Positions 4,670 through 5,288 of a stretch of 5,288 nucleotides of DNA are shown one piece after another. A program made the position numbers and the translations under genes. The DNA is from CAYLJO01 sp964383905 (GTDB lineage Bacteria > Acidobacteriota > Blastocatellia > Pyrinomonadales > Pyrinomonadaceae). The notes under the pieces were generated by a model. The model was not told where the DNA came from, searched no databases, and worked only from the letters and a program-made list of their open reading frames with translations. The stretch covers positions 1-5,288 of the forward strand of contig CAYLJO010000334.1 in assembly GCA_964383905.1 (NCBI GenBank), read 5' to 3'. Numbering within the stretch: position 1 is the first letter of the stretch; every line of letters begins with the position of its first letter.

Positions 4670-5170
4670 TTGAAGTGTCAATCTTACCCTTTTAAGTGGC
4701 GCCATTATGAGGCAGAGATCATCCTATTATGCGTCAGATGGTACTGCAAATACCAACTCTCTTACCGAGACTTAGAAGAGATGGTGCGTGAGCGTGGCCT
4801 CCCGGTAGACCATACGACGATCTTCCGCTCTCGTCCAAGCTTACGTGGACAAAATTCTCCATCTCGGTGGATAAGCATGCCTCATATCCTGATGCCTTCA
4901 CCACTTCACAAGATGATAAGGTGCTGCCCAAGGACTGCAAGCTCAGGCGGACAAAATACCTGACCAACATCGTGGAGCAGGACCACCTATCAATCCGGCG
5001 GAGGTGGCGAGCGCGCTCAGTGCTTCCGCTCGTTCCACACCGCGGAGAGAGCGATCGAAGGCATCGAGGCGGCACACATGATGAGGAAAGGTCAGGTGAA
5101 AAGGATCAGCGGAGATGATGCAGTGGGACAGGCGAGGTTCATCGAGGGCCTGTTCCAGATCGCTGCATAA
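4670..5170 (+). pseudogene. IS6-family DDE transposase, internally deleted and frameshifted
   Basis: Three pieces in two frames rebuild a broken IS6-type transposase. The N-terminal piece, from a TTG at 4670 or a lost start, contains FKWRHYEAEIILLCVRWYCK, then LSYRDLEEMVRERG and VDHTTIF (to about 4827). In intact relatives this helix-turn-helix is followed by RWVQRYAPE and the first catalytic Asp in a DETY motif. Both are absent, replaced by about 35 bases of unclear origin. The second piece is one frame away, with VDKHASYPDAF (second Asp, about 4870) and NIVEQDH (catalytic Glu, about 4970). Near 5000-5015 the frame shifts again to the C-terminal piece, FRSFHTAERAIEGIEAAHMM, RKGQVK and GLFQIAA, ending with TAA at 5168-5170. 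Loss of the first Asp makes the protein inactive. Confidence 0.85.
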
Positions 5171-5209
5171 GACAGGAGCCACCTCGCAGCCCTCTTTGCC
5201 TCACAGTAA

Positions 5210-5225
5210 TTTTTGCAACACAACC
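5210..5225 (-). repeat. Right terminal inverted repeat of the IS6-family element
   Basis: Read on the minus strand this is GGTTGTGTTGCAAAAA, identical to the left end. It lies 39 bases after the transposase stop codon, a normal distance for the family. Confidence 0.88.
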
Positions 5226-5252
5226 AAACATTAAACACAGGAGGAGATAGAA

Positions 5253-5288
5253 ATGAGCGTTGAAAAAAACATGGAGCTGATGCAGACC
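5253..5288 (+). CDS. Start of a probable SnoaL/NTF2-like protein (partial)
   Basis: An ATG at 5253 follows a strong ribosome binding site AGGAGGAG (5239-5246) with six bases of spacing. The 12 visible codons encode MSVEKNMELMQT, which resembles the opening helix of SnoaL-like or nuclear-transport-factor-2-like small proteins (polyketide cyclase or ester cyclase fold). Twelve residues cannot prove the family. The gene begins 27 bases after the insertion sequence, so any native promoter may have been replaced. The element end and these 27 bases would be its new upstream region. It may be another cassette gene of the same array. Confidence 0.5.
   Translation, partial: MSVEKNMELMQT

Larger units (their letters stand above)
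4594..5225 (+). mobile_element. Decayed IS6-family insertion sequence (632 bp)
   Basis: The element is bounded by perfect 16-bp inverted repeats reading GGTTGTGTTGCAAAAA inward, very close to the ends of IS6-family members such as IS257 (GGTTCTGTTGCAAAG). The single transposase frame between them is a pseudogene. Family members are usually about 800 bp, so roughly 200 bases are missing from the middle. The eight bases outside the left end (AAATTAAG) and the right end (AAACATTA) do not match, so there is no target duplication. This points to later rearrangement or replicative deletion next to the element. It cannot transpose on its own, although intact ends could be moved by a related transposase. 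Confidence 0.85.

Noticed and set aside
4734..5182. Minus-strand ORFs across the insertion sequence
   Set aside because: They are antisense to the recognisable transposase pieces and have no protein family features.

Overview
The window reads as a bacterial chromosome segment with two parts of different character. The left part (1 to about 1890) is an ordinary cell-envelope stress operon on the minus strand: an ECF sigma factor (GTG start at 1397), its zinc-binding, membrane-anchored anti-sigma factor, and the first codons of a third gene that overlaps the anti-sigma stop by 4 bases. The style of the sigma/anti-sigma pair suggests an environmental bacterium, possibly Acidobacteriota. That assignment is a guess from protein style only.

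At 1891-1935 on the minus strand lies the exact 3' portion of a tRNA-Ala(CGC), tRNA positions 32 to 76 including an encoded CCA. Homology stops abruptly at the anticodon loop. This is the usual signature of a displaced tRNA 3' end at the edge of an integrated element, so I infer that 1936 is a junction and that the DNA to its right is acquired.

The right part is an integron-type gene cassette array without a visible integrase (a CALIN-like segment). Two full attC sites can be read (2205-2289 and 2783-2866), each with R''/R' core boxes, complementary L''/L' arms and an extrahelical A. They bound a 577-bp cassette coding for a 116-aa membrane protein whose stop codon lies inside the attC R'' box. 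The next cassette segment starts with a 55-aa hydrophobic protein with a strong ribosome binding site. After it comes a 412-aa secreted or membrane-anchored alpha/beta hydrolase resembling platelet-activating-factor acetylhydrolase. The hydrolase has its own promoter, covered by an array of three alternating half-sites (TACTTTA / TAAAGTA / TACTTTA).

Just after the hydrolase, what looks like the first 15 bases of a third attC (4579-4593) run into a decayed IS6-family element (4594-5225). The element has perfect 16-bp inverted repeats, but its transposase is internally deleted and frameshifted, and no target duplication is visible. To its right a new gene starts at 5253 with a strong ribosome binding site. 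Its first 12 codons resemble the N-terminus of a SnoaL/NTF2-like protein. The array therefore seems to have been cut and rejoined by the insertion sequence.
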